NCBI GenBank assembly: GCA_903888345.1
Contig: CAISTG010000033.1
Location: 1-32,141 of the forward strand
Source: Candidatus Buchananbacteria bacterium
Lineage (GTDB): Bacteria; Patescibacteriota; Patescibacteriia; 2-01-FULL-39-33
Direction of reading: 5' to 3'
DNA length: 32,141 nucleotides
The notes beneath the pieces are model-generated. The model saw nothing but the letters and a program-made list of their open reading frames with translations, did no database searches and was not told where the DNA came from. A program made the translations under genes and the position numbers. Below, piece by piece: positions 15,669-26,449 of this stretch. The stretch's first letter is position 1. Each line of letters opens with the position of its first letter.

Positions 15669-17270
15669 CTATTTTTTTAGAATTTTGGCTCGTTCTAGAA
15701 CCTGCCGTGGCGTGTATTTATAGGGATGTAATTTGCCTAAGGCTTTTAACGCTTGTGCTTTGGTTATAAAGCCGACGGTTACTTCACGCGCCAGTCTAGT
15801 GCTGTCAGGATGAAATCCTAGTAGTCGCTTAGCCATGCGTTCCATTGATCGGGCGTAAAGACAAGAATTAGAATTAGATTCAATAAAATCTTCAAATTTT
15901 GGCGGTTCCCAGCCTAACTTGTCTAAGATTTTTTTCGTTTCCTTGCTGTTTCGTTGGAGTATAAACGGTAAATGAAAAACATAAACTGGTCGACTATTTT
16001 TTGTCGGCTGTAATTTTCTGACCCCTGAGACTTTGTAGTTAGAGCCCTTTTGGGCGGCACTGAGATTAGTCCATTCATTAATTCCCAAAATCATCACATT
16101 AACGCCGCGTTTAATGGCCTCACCATAATAAGAACGAACGACCATGCGGCGGCAGAGTTGGCAAGATCGGACAAATATCGGTGAATGTTGACATTTAACC
16201 GAATAATGTTGACGTCCTTCTTGATAGGCGCGTTGAAATTTTAGTTTGGTTTCGAGAGTAAATGGTTCCTCATAAAGTCGAACCGTTTTCTCATAAGAGG
16301 CTAGATCAATTTTTCGGATATAGGAACGGATGTCAATAACTTCATGATCAACCTTAAGAAATTTCGCAGTATGTTTGGCTCGCGGTATTGTTGTTTCTGG
16401 TAAATAGCCTAAGTTATGCGTAATGGCGAGTGGCGTAAAGCCCATTTGCTTAATAGTGTGAAGAGTGGCAGTGCTATCTTTGCCTCCGGAAATTCCTACT
16501 AAGACGTCATGTTTACCTCGGCCTTTGCCAATAAATGACTTTAGAAATTCTAATTCTTTTTTAAGATGTTTTAAATCAAGGTGTTGTTCATAAGCGCTGC
16601 AAATATGGCAATAGCCATTTTTATCAAATTTGATGGCGGGATTGCGGCCAGTATTAACGCAGCGTTTGCACATTCTGGTTAAACTTTCATGTTTGGCTAA
16701 AATATTTTTAACCGTCTGCGCAATATTATTAGTTGAGGTATTGATAGCCAAGTCCGCAACTTTTTTAATATTTTTTGTCTTATATAATTTTTGTTCAGTT
16801 TTGATCTCAATTTTGGCTTGTTGTTTGGTATAATCGCGATCTCGCATTAATCTTTTGATTAAATCTTTTTCACTTGTCTCTAAATATATGACAATGTCGT
16901 TATGAAGACGGCAATATTTAGCATTATCGAGTCCGCGCAAGCCGGTAAAAACAATATTTTTATATTTCGGATTTTCCACATACAATCTATGTAGAGCGCG
17001 AGCAATAAAATCTGGCGAGTATTGATGTTGTAGCTTAGTAAAAGTTTCTCGAGCTTGTTCGCGGCTAACAGTCGAATATTTTTTGGTTGCTAACTGATCT
17101 AAATTTTCTAGCAAAGTCTTTTCATTAGGTAATTTCTGATAATTGGCGGCAATAGGAAAAATAACCGCAGTAGCAGCTTCGATTGTTTTGCAATTTAATC
17201 GACGAGATAGTTCTTGAGCAATGGTAGTTTTACCACTGCCTGGTTCTCCAAAAATTACAACTCTGTTCAT
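15669..17270 (-). CDS. Fusion: N-terminal P-loop nucleoside/adenylate-kinase-like domain + C-terminal PP-loop ATPase (N-acetyl sugar amidotransferase/WbpG-like)
   Basis: Walker A GEPGSGKTT; CKRCVNTGRNPAIKFDKNGYCHICSAY; PP-loop VGISGGKDSTATL; start MNRVV at 17270 with TATAAT upstream. Confidence 0.8.
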   Translation of the reverse strand: MNRVVIFGEPGSGKTTIAQELSRRLNCKTIEAATAVIFPIAANYQKLPNEKTLLENLDQLATKKYSTVSREQARETFTKLQHQYSPDFIARALHRLYVENPKYKNIVFTGLRGLDNAKYCRLHNDIVIYLETSEKDLIKRLMRDRDYTKQQAKIEIKTEQKLYKTKNIKKVADLAINTSTNNIAQTVKNILAKHESLTRMCKRCVNTGRNPAIKFDKNGYCHICSAYEQHLDLKHLKKELEFLKSFIGKGRGKHDVLVGISGGKDSTATLHTIKQMGFTPLAITHNLGYLPETTIPRAKHTAKFLKVDHEVIDIRSYIRKIDLASYEKTVRLYEEPFTLETKLKFQRAYQEGRQHYSVKCQHSPIFVRSCQLCRRMVVRSYYGEAIKRGVNVMILGINEWTNLSAAQKGSNYKVSGVRKLQPTKNSRPVYVFHLPFILQRNSKETKKILDKLGWEPPKFEDFIESNSNSCLYARSMERMAKRLLGFHPDSTRLAREVTVGFITKAQALKALGKLHPYKYTPRQVLERAKILKK

Positions 17271-17333
17271 AGTTTGGATATTAGTATTACCGTTATTATA
17301 GCACAAGGATGGGGTTATAAAAATTTGATAAAT

Positions 17334-17368
17334 AATAAAACGCCATCATTATTTGATAGCGTTTTATT
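17334..17368 (-). terminator. Intrinsic terminator of groEL
   Basis: AATAAAACGCTATCA-AATAA-TGATGGCGTTTTATT. Confidence 0.85.
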
Positions 17369-17372
17369 GGAG

Positions 17373-17399
17373 TAGATTCCCGCCTGCGCGGGAATGACG
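17373..17399. repeat. REP-like palindrome copy 1
   Basis: tagattcccgcctgcgcgggaatgacg; near-identical copy at 31880-31906. Confidence 0.8.
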
Positions 17400-17409
17400 G
17401 TAGGACTAA

Positions 17410-19071
<1,662 letters not shown>

Positions 19072-19120
19072 TTATTGTTTTGTAATTATATTTTTATATT
19101 TTCATTCCTTTTCCCGTCCA

Positions 19121-19262
19121 CGTCTTGCGACCATTAGAAAATATTGTGCCAATTTTAAACGGGAATGAACGGCCGATAGGCAAATCAAAACAGCGACAGC
19201 GTTTTTGATTTAGTGAATGTAGTTTAAAATTTGGCCATGATTTTCTCCGGTCGCGATTCTTG
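19121..19262. other. Nested imperfect inverted repeat in the groES-groEL intergenic region
   Basis: gcgacc..agaaaat..gccaa-ttttaaac (19127-19160) vs gtttaaaatttggcc..attttct..ggtcgc (19222-19254); inner aaatcaaaa/tttttgattt. Confidence 0.75.
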
Positions 19263-19295
19263 CTCCACTTCTTCTAAAGAAGTGGAAAGAGGGAT

Positions 19296-19568
19296 TTATT
19301 CAACCACTGCGAGTAAGTCATCATGTCCCAGAATCTTGTATTCATGGCCGTCTTGCTTAACTTCGTCACCAGCGTATTTGCTATAAATAACTTTTTGGCC
19401 AATTCGGAGGCTTAATTTCTCCAATTTTTCGCCAGTTCCCAAGGCAATGATTTCACCTTCAGCTTTCTTTTCTTTAGCGGTGTCAGGCAAAATAATACCC
19501 GATTTAGTCATTTCCTCTTCGGGAGTGGCAGCAACCAAAACTCGGTCGCCAAGTGGCTTGATGTTCAT
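19296..19568 (-). CDS. groES: Co-chaperonin GroES
   Basis: MNIKPLGDRVLVAATPEEEMTKSGIILPDTAKEKKAEGEIIALG. Confidence 0.97.
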   Translation of the reverse strand: MNIKPLGDRVLVAATPEEEMTKSGIILPDTAKEKKAEGEIIALGTGEKLEKLSLRIGQKVIYSKYAGDEVKQDGHEYKILGHDDLLAVVE

Positions 19569-19630
19569 AATATTTAGTCTTTAATTATTATTAAATTTAA
19601 ACAAAAAATGGTTATAGGTTATATTCACTA

Positions 19631-19657
19631 TTAGCACTCCAATAGTAAGAGTGCTAA
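19631..19657. promoter_or_regulatory. CIRCE operator (HrcA site)
   Basis: TTAGCACTC-N9-GAGTGCTAA, perfect, upstream of groES. Confidence 0.95.
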
Positions 19658-19825
19658 CTGCTTAACTGCTATTATTGTAGTTTCAGATCGAATATTTGTC
19701 AAGATATTTTGAGATTAAAATGAGTTGATTTTCTGCGCCAAAATGTAGTATAATATAGAGACATCAATAAATTTAATAATATACCAAATCAGTTTAAAAA
19801 ACTAATAACTTGGTTATTAGCTTTT

Positions 19826-21130
19826 TTGATAAAAAGGCTATTTAACTTGGGATTTCTTCTTGGTCGGTCTTTTCGATGGCTGGGATTTTGGCTGTCTCCT
19901 TTGGGACGGTTGATTTTTAAATCGGTTATTTTGCCATTATATGGACAGTATCTCTGGATTAAATTAAACACCAAGCGGATTGCGCCCAAAAGAATTGATC
20001 GTTTACTATTAATTTTAACTAACAAGTATTTAATTCATGTCTTGGTTATATTCATCGGCGTCGGTGTAGTGGTTTCTAATTCATTGGCTTACGAAAGTAA
20101 GGATGATTATGGTCAAAACTCATTGATGTATAAATTGGCCGGTGTGAGTGATTTAGAAATTATTGAAGACAACACTACGATCGACGATACAAAAAATTAT
20201 AATTATCAAGATCAAGGCACCTATTTGGAGGGAAATTCATTTTCTCAAGACAATGGTAGTGATAGTGATAATATTTTTTCTGATCAGGCGACGACCCAGG
20301 GTGATTTGGCCTTAGTTAAACCCGATATTGTTTCCACTGGTGATGCTAAAGCGCAGATTGGCAGTATCCGCGAGTATTTCGTGGTTGAGGGTGATACTAT
20401 CTCCAGTGTAGCGCGAAAATTTGGAGTTACCATTAACACCGTAATGTGGGCCAACAACTTATCATTCTCGTCCTATGTGAAGCCTGGCCAACGTCTAGCA
20501 ATTCCTTCAGTTTCAGGTGTTATTCATAAAGTGGCTAAGGGTGACACGCTTGGTAAAATTGCTATTACTTATGGTATTTCCAGTGGCGCTATTAAAGAAG
20601 CTAATGGTTTAGCGGATGACAACTTAACTTTGGGAACTACTTTGATTATTCCTGGTGGTAAGATCATTGAAACTGCCAAACCAAAAGCGACTATTACTAA
20701 GACGACAACAGCGACTAAGGCCCCAGTCAAATCGACTTATGAAAATTCTGAACCGTTAGAAAGTTCTGGCCGTATGGTTTGGCCAGATTCATGTCGTCGT
20801 ATTTCTCAGTATTTCAAGGGTTGGCGCCATACTGGACTAGATATCGCCTGTCCTTGGGGTAGCGCGTTATTTGCCGCAGACGCTGGACGTGTCTCTCGGG
20901 TTCAATATGGTCGCACCGGGTATGGTTATAATGTTATCATTGATCATGGCGGTGGTATTCAGACTCTGTATGGCCACATGAGCGCTATTGACGTTGTTGT
21001 CGGACAGTATGTGGGCAAGGGCGAAGTAATTGGCGCCGAAGGATCGACCGGTCGTTCTACTGGCCCCCACGTTCACTTTGAGGTCAGAGTTAATGGTTCT
21101 ATGGTTAATCCTTTGAGCTATATCCGCTAA
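19826..21130 (+). CDS. Membrane-anchored LysM (x2) + M23 metallopeptidase
   Basis: YFVVEGDTISSVARKFGVT, HKVAKGDTLGKIAITYGIS, HTGLDIACPWGSALFAADAG, GHMSAIDVVVGQYVGKGEVIGAEGSTGRSTGPHVHFEVR. Confidence 0.92.
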   Translation: MIKRLFNLGFLLGRSFRWLGFWLSPLGRLIFKSVILPLYGQYLWIKLNTKRIAPKRIDRLLLILTNKYLIHVLVIFIGVGVVVSNSLAYESKDDYGQNSLMYKLAGVSDLEIIEDNTTIDDTKNYNYQDQGTYLEGNSFSQDNGSDSDNIFSDQATTQGDLALVKPDIVSTGDAKAQIGSIREYFVVEGDTISSVARKFGVTINTVMWANNLSFSSYVKPGQRLAIPSVSGVIHKVAKGDTLGKIAITYGISSGAIKEANGLADDNLTLGTTLIIPGGKIIETAKPKATITKTTTATKAPVKSTYENSEPLESSGRMVWPDSCRRISQYFKGWRHTGLDIACPWGSALFAADAGRVSRVQYGRTGYGYNVIIDHGGGIQTLYGHMSAIDVVVGQYVGKGEVIGAEGSTGRSTGPHVHFEVRVNGSMVNPLSYIR

Positions 21131-21141
21131 TTTGGCACACA

Positions 21142-21170
21142 TTGACAGGTGGGTTAATTTAAAGTAGTAT
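21142..21170 (+). promoter_or_regulatory. Promoter TTGACA-N17-TAGTAT
   Basis: ttgaca 21142-21147; tagtat 21165-21170. Confidence 0.5.
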
Positions 21171-21223
21171 AAACTATCAGTTAGATCTTTAACACTTCAA
21201 CCTTCAACCAGGAGACCATTAAA

Positions 21224-21784
21224 ATGGCGATTCAAATCCGGTGTTTTAAGTGCGATCGGCAATTCTTAATGCGGTCGGATAATGCTGAAGCCCTAGCTAT
21301 CGAGTTTGATAATCACTTGATCAAGGTCATTTGTCCTCAATGTGGTTACAGTAACTATGAATTTTTACTCACGGATGAGTCGAGATTCGGCAAAACATTT
21401 GCGGGGTCGGTAGGAGCTGAGCATCAGCAGGTAATTAATTTTGATCAAACCGATGTTGAACTTGCCGATGCTGACGAAAACTGGAGCGCCGTGGATCAAA
21501 TGGTCTTTGATTTTTATCAGGACCATCTGCCGGAAGTTAGCGGCACTTATTGTCCGGTCCCAGTGCTGGATAATCAGGGTCGTGCTATTGGAGTCTATAA
21601 GGTTATTGGTCAGCCTAGCCCGGAAGTCTATGAACGTATGTTTAAGCCTGACAAGTATCGTGACTCAGTCCCGAATACACTGGGTAGAGATCAATGCCCG
21701 GGAGATGCTCTGGATGAGGTTTCCGCCACTGAACCGGCAGATGTCGGTGGAATTTTTGGCGGGGTGACTATGCCGGAGAAATAA
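21224..21784 (+). CDS. Hypothetical protein with N-terminal zinc ribbon
   Basis: IRCFKCDRQF...KVICPQCGYSN; SD aggaga. Confidence 0.7.
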   Translation: MAIQIRCFKCDRQFLMRSDNAEALAIEFDNHLIKVICPQCGYSNYEFLLTDESRFGKTFAGSVGAEHQQVINFDQTDVELADADENWSAVDQMVFDFYQDHLPEVSGTYCPVPVLDNQGRAIGVYKVIGQPSPEVYERMFKPDKYRDSVPNTLGRDQCPGDALDEVSATEPADVGGIFGGVTMPEK

Positions 21785-21801
21785 TAATGTACAATTATAA
21801 A

Positions 21802-21834
21802 ACCGCTGACGGAAATTCGTCAGCGGTCTTTTTT
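21802..21834 (+). terminator. Intrinsic terminator
   Basis: accgctgacg-gaaatt-cgtcagcggt-ctttttt. Confidence 0.85.
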
Positions 21835-23357
21835 CATTCAACTTTTGGCCGATACTGTAAGGCTTCAGCGAGGTGGTCGATGGTGATGGTTTCGCTGTTT
21901 TCTAAGTCAGCAATGGTTCGTGCTAATTTTAAAATTCTAAAATAGACTCGCGGTGACAAGTGGAAAGATTCGATGGCGGATTTGAGTAATTGTTTGGTAG
22001 CGTCATCAGTGACGCAATATTTTTCGGTCAAAGCGGAAGTCATTTCGGCGTTAGAAAATATTTTGTCATTCTTAAATCGTTCCAGTTGAATATTTCTAGC
22101 TGCTTGAATGCGTCGCCGGATAGTGGCTGAATCTTCGGCATTGAAAGTAGTGGATAGTTCTTCAAATTTAATTCGTGGCACTTCAATATTAATATCAATG
22201 CGATCTAAAAGTGGTCCGGAAACCCGTTTTTGATAGCGGATAATATCCGATGGTGTACAGCTGCAAGATTTTTCGTTGTCATTAAAGTAGCCACAGGGGC
22301 AGGGATTCATGGCGGCAGCGAGTAAAAATTTAGCGGGAAATTTTAAGGTACCAGCCGCGCGAGAAATAGAAATCATGCCATCTTCGAGTGGCTGACGCAG
22401 ATTTTCTAAAACTGATTTCGGGAATTCTAAAAATTCGTCTAAGAATAAAACGCCACGATGGGCTAAAGAGATTTCGCCTGGTTTGGGCCAAGCACCACCA
22501 CCAACTAAAGAAATGCCGGAAGCAGTGTGATGCGGAGAACGAAAGGGGCGATTGATAATTAAGGGTTCACTGCTGGTTAGTTGGCCGGCCGCGGAATAGA
22601 TCTTGGTAACTTCAAGTGATTCGGCCAAAGTCATTTGCGGCAAGATAGATGGTAAGGCTTTGGCGAGCATGGTTTTGCCAGATCCTGGTGGACCAGACAT
22701 GAGAATATTATGATTACCGGCAGCAGCAATTTCTAGGGCGCGCTTGGCCGAATTCTGGCCTTTGATATTTTTAAAATCAGTAGAAAAATTTGTGGCAACA
22801 TTGAACTCAGTAATTTCTTGGCGCGCCTGGTCGATAAATTCTTGACCATTGAGAAAACCAACCAATTGTTTGAGGGTTTTAACGGGATAGATATTGATTT
22901 CTTGAACCAAGGCGGCTTCTTTGGCATTGGCAGCCGGTAAAAAGAGATTAGTGATGCCCCGTGCTTGGCACATTAAAGCGATGGAGATGATTCCCGGCAC
23001 GGGACGGACCTCGCCACTGAGACTCAGTTCGCCAATAAAAAGTGAATTATCGATTATTGTATTGGTATTAATTTGACCAGATTTTAAGAGACAGGCGACG
23101 GCAATCGGTAAGTCGTAATAATTACCAGATTTTTTGAGATCGGCGGGGGCGAGGTTGATAATGACATTGCCTCGGGGGAAGCTGAGATCAGAGTTTTTGA
23201 TGGCACTACGAACGCGGCTTTTGCTTTCATCGACAGTTTTGTCAGCCAGGCCGACAATAAAAAAACCCGGCTGGGAGTGCGGGGAGTGATCGGCTTCAAC
23301 AATCACCGGTTCGGCATCAAGGCCGATAATGGCGCAGGCAAGGGTTTGAACTGACAT
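21834..23357 (-). CDS. YifB/ComM-family Mg-chelatase-like AAA+ ATPase
   Basis: MSGPPGSGKTMLAKALPSILP, NRPFRSPHHTASGISLVGGG, AAMNPCPCGYFND. Confidence 0.95.
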   Translation of the reverse strand: MSVQTLACAIIGLDAEPVIVEADHSPHSQPGFFIVGLADKTVDESKSRVRSAIKNSDLSFPRGNVIINLAPADLKKSGNYYDLPIAVACLLKSGQINTNTIIDNSLFIGELSLSGEVRPVPGIISIALMCQARGITNLFLPAANAKEAALVQEINIYPVKTLKQLVGFLNGQEFIDQARQEITEFNVATNFSTDFKNIKGQNSAKRALEIAAAGNHNILMSGPPGSGKTMLAKALPSILPQMTLAESLEVTKIYSAAGQLTSSEPLIINRPFRSPHHTASGISLVGGGAWPKPGEISLAHRGVLFLDEFLEFPKSVLENLRQPLEDGMISISRAAGTLKFPAKFLLAAAMNPCPCGYFNDNEKSCSCTPSDIIRYQKRVSGPLLDRIDINIEVPRIKFEELSTTFNAEDSATIRRRIQAARNIQLERFKNDKIFSNAEMTSALTEKYCVTDDATKQLLKSAIESFHLSPRVYFRILKLARTIADLENSETITIDHLAEALQYRPKVE

Positions 23358-23430
23358 GGTTTGTTAATTTGTTAATATTATAGCATATTAGGCCATTTTA
23401 CAATAAATTATTATTTAGCAAAATTTTTGC

Positions 23431-23459
23431 TTGACTTTTTTGTTAAAATAAGTTATTAT
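23431..23459 (+). promoter_or_regulatory. Promoter TTGACT-N17-TATTAT for rplS
   Basis: ttgact 23431-23436; tattat 23454-23459. Confidence 0.6.
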
Positions 23460-23495
23460 TTGAGAGTAAATTTAAGACGAAAATAAGTAAAAACT

Positions 23496-23858
23496 ATGGC
23501 TACTAAAGAAAATATCACGAAAGATTGGCAAGCAAAGATCCTGCCTTTAGTGAAGGCTGGCGTGACTGTCAAGGTTCATCAGGTTATCAAGGAAAAGAAC
23601 ACCAAAGGTGAAGAAAAAACTAGAATTCAAATTTTTGAAGGTATTGTTTTGTCGCGTAAAGGTGGCGTTGGTAAATCTGCTACGATTACTGTCAGAAAAA
23701 TCGCTTCCGGCGGCGTTGGCGTTGAAAGAATTTTCCCAATCTGGTCTCCTGCAATTGATAAAATCGATTTAGTTAAAGAGGCTAAAGTTCACAAAGCTAA
23801 ACTTTATTATCTTAAGGATTATAAAAAGAAGTTGTCCGAAAAACAAATCAAAGGTTAA
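23496..23858 (+). CDS. rplS: Ribosomal protein bL19
   Basis: VKVHQVIKEKNTKGEEKTRIQIFEGIVLSRKGG...GVGVERIFPIWSPAIDKIDLVKEAKVHKAKLYYLKD. Confidence 0.95.
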   Translation: MATKENITKDWQAKILPLVKAGVTVKVHQVIKEKNTKGEEKTRIQIFEGIVLSRKGGVGKSATITVRKIASGGVGVERIFPIWSPAIDKIDLVKEAKVHKAKLYYLKDYKKKLSEKQIKG

Positions 23859-23904
23859 TTTTATTTTACCACTGTTAACCCCTATTCTGGGGTTAACAGT
23901 ATTT

Positions 23905-23988
23905 GCGGACGTGGCGGAATTGGTATACGCGCAGCCTTGAGGTGGCTGTGGTCGCAAGGCCTTGGAGGTTCAAGTCCTCTCGTCCGCA
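23905..23988 (+). tRNA. tRNA-Leu(GAG), no encoded CCA
   Basis: GCGGACG/CGTCCGC; anticodon loop TTGAGGT; long variable arm. Confidence 0.93.
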
Positions 23989-23998
23989 TTGAGATTTA

Positions 23999-24072
23999 GC
24001 ACGCCTAGCTCAGTTGGTTAGAGCATCTCGTTTACACCGAGAGGGTCAGGGGTTCGAATCCCTTGGCGTGCA
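23999..24072 (+). tRNA. tRNA-Val(TAC)
   Basis: GCACGCC/GGCGTGC; anticodon arm TCTCG-TTTACAC-CGAGA. Confidence 0.93.
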
Positions 24073-24127
24073 CATAGAGTCTACAGTAAGTGAGTAAATT
24101 AAAATAAACTAAATTATTTTTGGTTAC

Positions 24128-24153
24128 GGGTTTAGGGATTCGAAACCCTTGAC
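24128..24153 (+). pseudogene. tRNA 3'-end relic
   Basis: gggtttagggattcgaaacccttgac closely resembles the T arm of the adjacent tRNA-Val (gggtcaggggttcgaatcccttggc). Confidence 0.45.
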
Positions 24154-24181
24154 TAGTATATATTTTTTGATTAAAATACTT

Positions 24182-24424
24182 ATGCAAATCATCATTGGTA
24201 TCTTAGTAGTTATTGTCGGATTTTATATGGCTTATCGCCCGCGATTTTTTGTTGAATTTCTCGGACATCAAGCTTGGGCCGAAAAAATCTTTCAAGTTTA
24301 TGATGATGAGTTAGCTTATAAGTTGATCGGTGTAATTGTAATATTCTTGGGAGCCTTGATTATGACAGGATTAGTCTGGAATTTGCTCGGTTGGGTCTTG
24401 TCACCAATCATTCGTAACGGCTAA
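24182..24424 (+). CDS. Small two-TM membrane protein
   Basis: MQIIIGILVVIVGFYMAYRPRFFVEFLGHQAWAEK...; ORF 24149-24424, more likely start 24182. Confidence 0.65.
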   Translation: MQIIIGILVVIVGFYMAYRPRFFVEFLGHQAWAEKIFQVYDDELAYKLIGVIVIFLGALIMTGLVWNLLGWVLSPIIRNG

Positions 24425-24441
24425 TAGATAAAATTTAATAC

Positions 24442-24514
24442 GGGCCCTTAGCTCATTTGGTAGAGCACCTGCTTTGCAAGCAGGGGGTGATCGGTTCGAG
24501 CCCGATAGGGTCCA
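24442..24514 (+). tRNA. tRNA-Ala(TGC)
   Basis: GGGCCCT/AGGGTCC; anticodon arm CCTGC-TTTGCAA-GCAGG. Confidence 0.93.
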
Positions 24515-24526
24515 CAAAATAATATG

Positions 24527-24556
24527 AGACGCCTGTGATTACTGGCGTCTTTTATT
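24527..24556 (+). terminator. Intrinsic terminator
   Basis: gacgcc-tgtgattact-ggcgtc-ttttatt. Confidence 0.75.
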
Positions 24557-24680
24557 AAAAAGTCGGCGAGTGAGCGAGGAAGTCAGGCTATGGTCCACAA
24601 TCAACTTGTATTGGGGGAAAGTTAATTTAGTCCACTTCTATTTTTTTAATCTCTTATAAACAAAAGAGGAGGCCAGATCA

Positions 24681-25004
24681 ATGGGGCCAGGTGGCAAAAA
24701 GTATTTTAAGGTGTTGCGTAATGACTTGACTTCAATTGGCTTGCTGGGAGCAAAACGAATGCAGTATTGTTTCGGCGTCTGGAATTATCCTGGCGAGGTG
24801 ATTTCTAATCATCCTAGAAAGGGTGGTGGCTTGTGGGTAGCTCATACCAAGTCTCAGGCAAAGGCAATGAGTAAATATGCGTTTAAAAAATACGGCATTA
24901 AAACAAGAATTTTTTCTTGTCAAATTGGAGAAGTAATTTACCAAACCTCTTGTCGTCTTAAGACTGATCGTTTATTTTTTGAAGCAGTTGATGAAGTTCT
25001 TTAA
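24681..25004 (+). CDS. Hypothetical protein (107 aa)
   Basis: ORF with SD agaggagg. Confidence 0.55.
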   Translation: MGPGGKKYFKVLRNDLTSIGLLGAKRMQYCFGVWNYPGEVISNHPRKGGGLWVAHTKSQAKAMSKYAFKKYGIKTRIFSCQIGEVIYQTSCRLKTDRLFFEAVDEVL

Positions 25005-25104
25005 ATTATGAGGCGTACCTAGAATCGAAAGATTAGAACCGTCCGGATTAGGGCGGTTTTTATATTTTTGCTATAATTAGTGTATATAATTCTAACCCAA
25101 TCCT

Positions 25105-25554
25105 ATGTTACGCGTTACTTCCCCGGCTTTTTATGATGGCGCTTCGATTCCTAAAAAGTACACTTGCGATGGCGAGAATGTTAGTCCACCACTAACACTT
25201 GTTAATGTTCCCGAAAAGACGCAAAGCTTAGCGGTGATGATGATTGACCAGGATTCTTCTAGTGGCCACTTTACTCACTGGGTTCTATTTAATTTAGATC
25301 ACGCGATTGGGCATTTGCCCGAACGTTACGTGCCATATAGTGGCTCCTTCGGCCAGAATGATTATGGCCATAGTAGCTATGGTGGTCCCTGCCCTAATAC
25401 CGGCAAGCATCGTTATACTATAACCGTTTATGCTCTTGATATTAAACTTAATTTATCTGCCGGCGCTAATCGTTCATCATTAAAGTCGGCGATGACCGGT
25501 CATATTCTAGAAGAAGCCGAACTGAAGGGACTGTATCAGAAAGTAAAAGTATAA
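25105..25554 (+). CDS. PEBP / YbhB-YbcL family (Raf kinase inhibitor-like) protein
   Basis: YTCDGENVSPPL...DQDSSSGHFTHWVLFNL...YGGPCPNTGKHRYTITVYAL. Confidence 0.92.
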   Translation: MLRVTSPAFYDGASIPKKYTCDGENVSPPLTLVNVPEKTQSLAVMMIDQDSSSGHFTHWVLFNLDHAIGHLPERYVPYSGSFGQNDYGHSSYGGPCPNTGKHRYTITVYALDIKLNLSAGANRSSLKSAMTGHILEEAELKGLYQKVKV

Positions 25555-25593
25555 CGATCATATAATTTGCAATAACAAAAAAACAGGACTGAC

Positions 25594-26367
25594 TTAGTCC
25601 TGTTTTAGTTTATCGATAAATTCTTTGATCATGGATTGGATTTTGACGCCCTTAGGTAATTTTGCATAATGATGCCCGAATTTATATTTGAAAATATCCG
25701 TTTTGATTTCTCCGAGTAAAACGCGATAGACTTCACAGGCCACATACTTAGCGGCGATGTTAAGTCGACCCTCAGCTTCTAAACGACGAACTGAAATATA
25801 TACCTTGGGTTTTTTGAGAATTTTAAATTTACCCATTTTTTTGGCGCGAGTAATGTATTCATGATCTTCGGCTAACTTTAAGGTTTCATTATAGCCGCCA
25901 ATTTTTTCGTGTAAAGATTTTTTGATTAAGATACAGGCGCCGGCTGCATGTGGATAGAAGTATTGGGTGACGGAAATATAGGCATTGGCGACTTCATGAA
26001 GCATTTGGTCAATTAATTTGTCGCTTAAGGGGATAACCCCGCAAGAAGCAGCATCTACTTGTTCTTCTTCGGCTTCGGCCATCATGAATTTGAGAAATTT
26101 TCCTGATACAAAAACGTCGGCGTCCAAAAATAATAACCATTCGCCTGAGGCCGCTTTAGCGCCAGCGTTACGACCAACGGCTGGTAAGCCGCCAGCAACA
26201 ACTCGTGCTCCATAGGACTGAGCAATTTCAATGGTTTTATCGGTAGACCCGGCATCGGACAGAATCATTTCGTAGTCCTTAAATTCTTGATCTTTAAGCG
26301 ATTCAAATAAATCTGGCAGGGTTTTTTCTTCGTTTAAAGCGGGTATAATAATTGATACTTTTGGCAT
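25594..26367 (-). CDS. Family 2 glycosyltransferase
   Basis: VSIIIPALNEEKTLPDLFESL, LSDAGSTDKT, LFLDADV, AEDHEYITRAKKMG. Confidence 0.92.
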   Translation of the reverse strand: MPKVSIIIPALNEEKTLPDLFESLKDQEFKDYEMILSDAGSTDKTIEIAQSYGARVVAGGLPAVGRNAGAKAASGEWLLFLDADVFVSGKFLKFMMAEAEEEQVDAASCGVIPLSDKLIDQMLHEVANAYISVTQYFYPHAAGACILIKKSLHEKIGGYNETLKLAEDHEYITRAKKMGKFKILKKPKVYISVRRLEAEGRLNIAAKYVACEVYRVLLGEIKTDIFKYKFGHHYAKLPKGVKIQSMIKEFIDKLKQD

Positions 26368-26449
26368 AAGGTTACTAAAAGTATAACCAAATTTTGAGTT
26401 TTTTGCAACTGTTATGTTATAATATATTTATTACAATTTAATCAAAAAA

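Noticed and set aside
15669-17270. PP-loop protein as TilS (lysidine synthase)
   Set aside because: CxxC cluster and overall layout match sugar amidotransferase-like PP-loop enzymes, not TilS; also the window's Ile tRNA has UAU, which does not need TilS.
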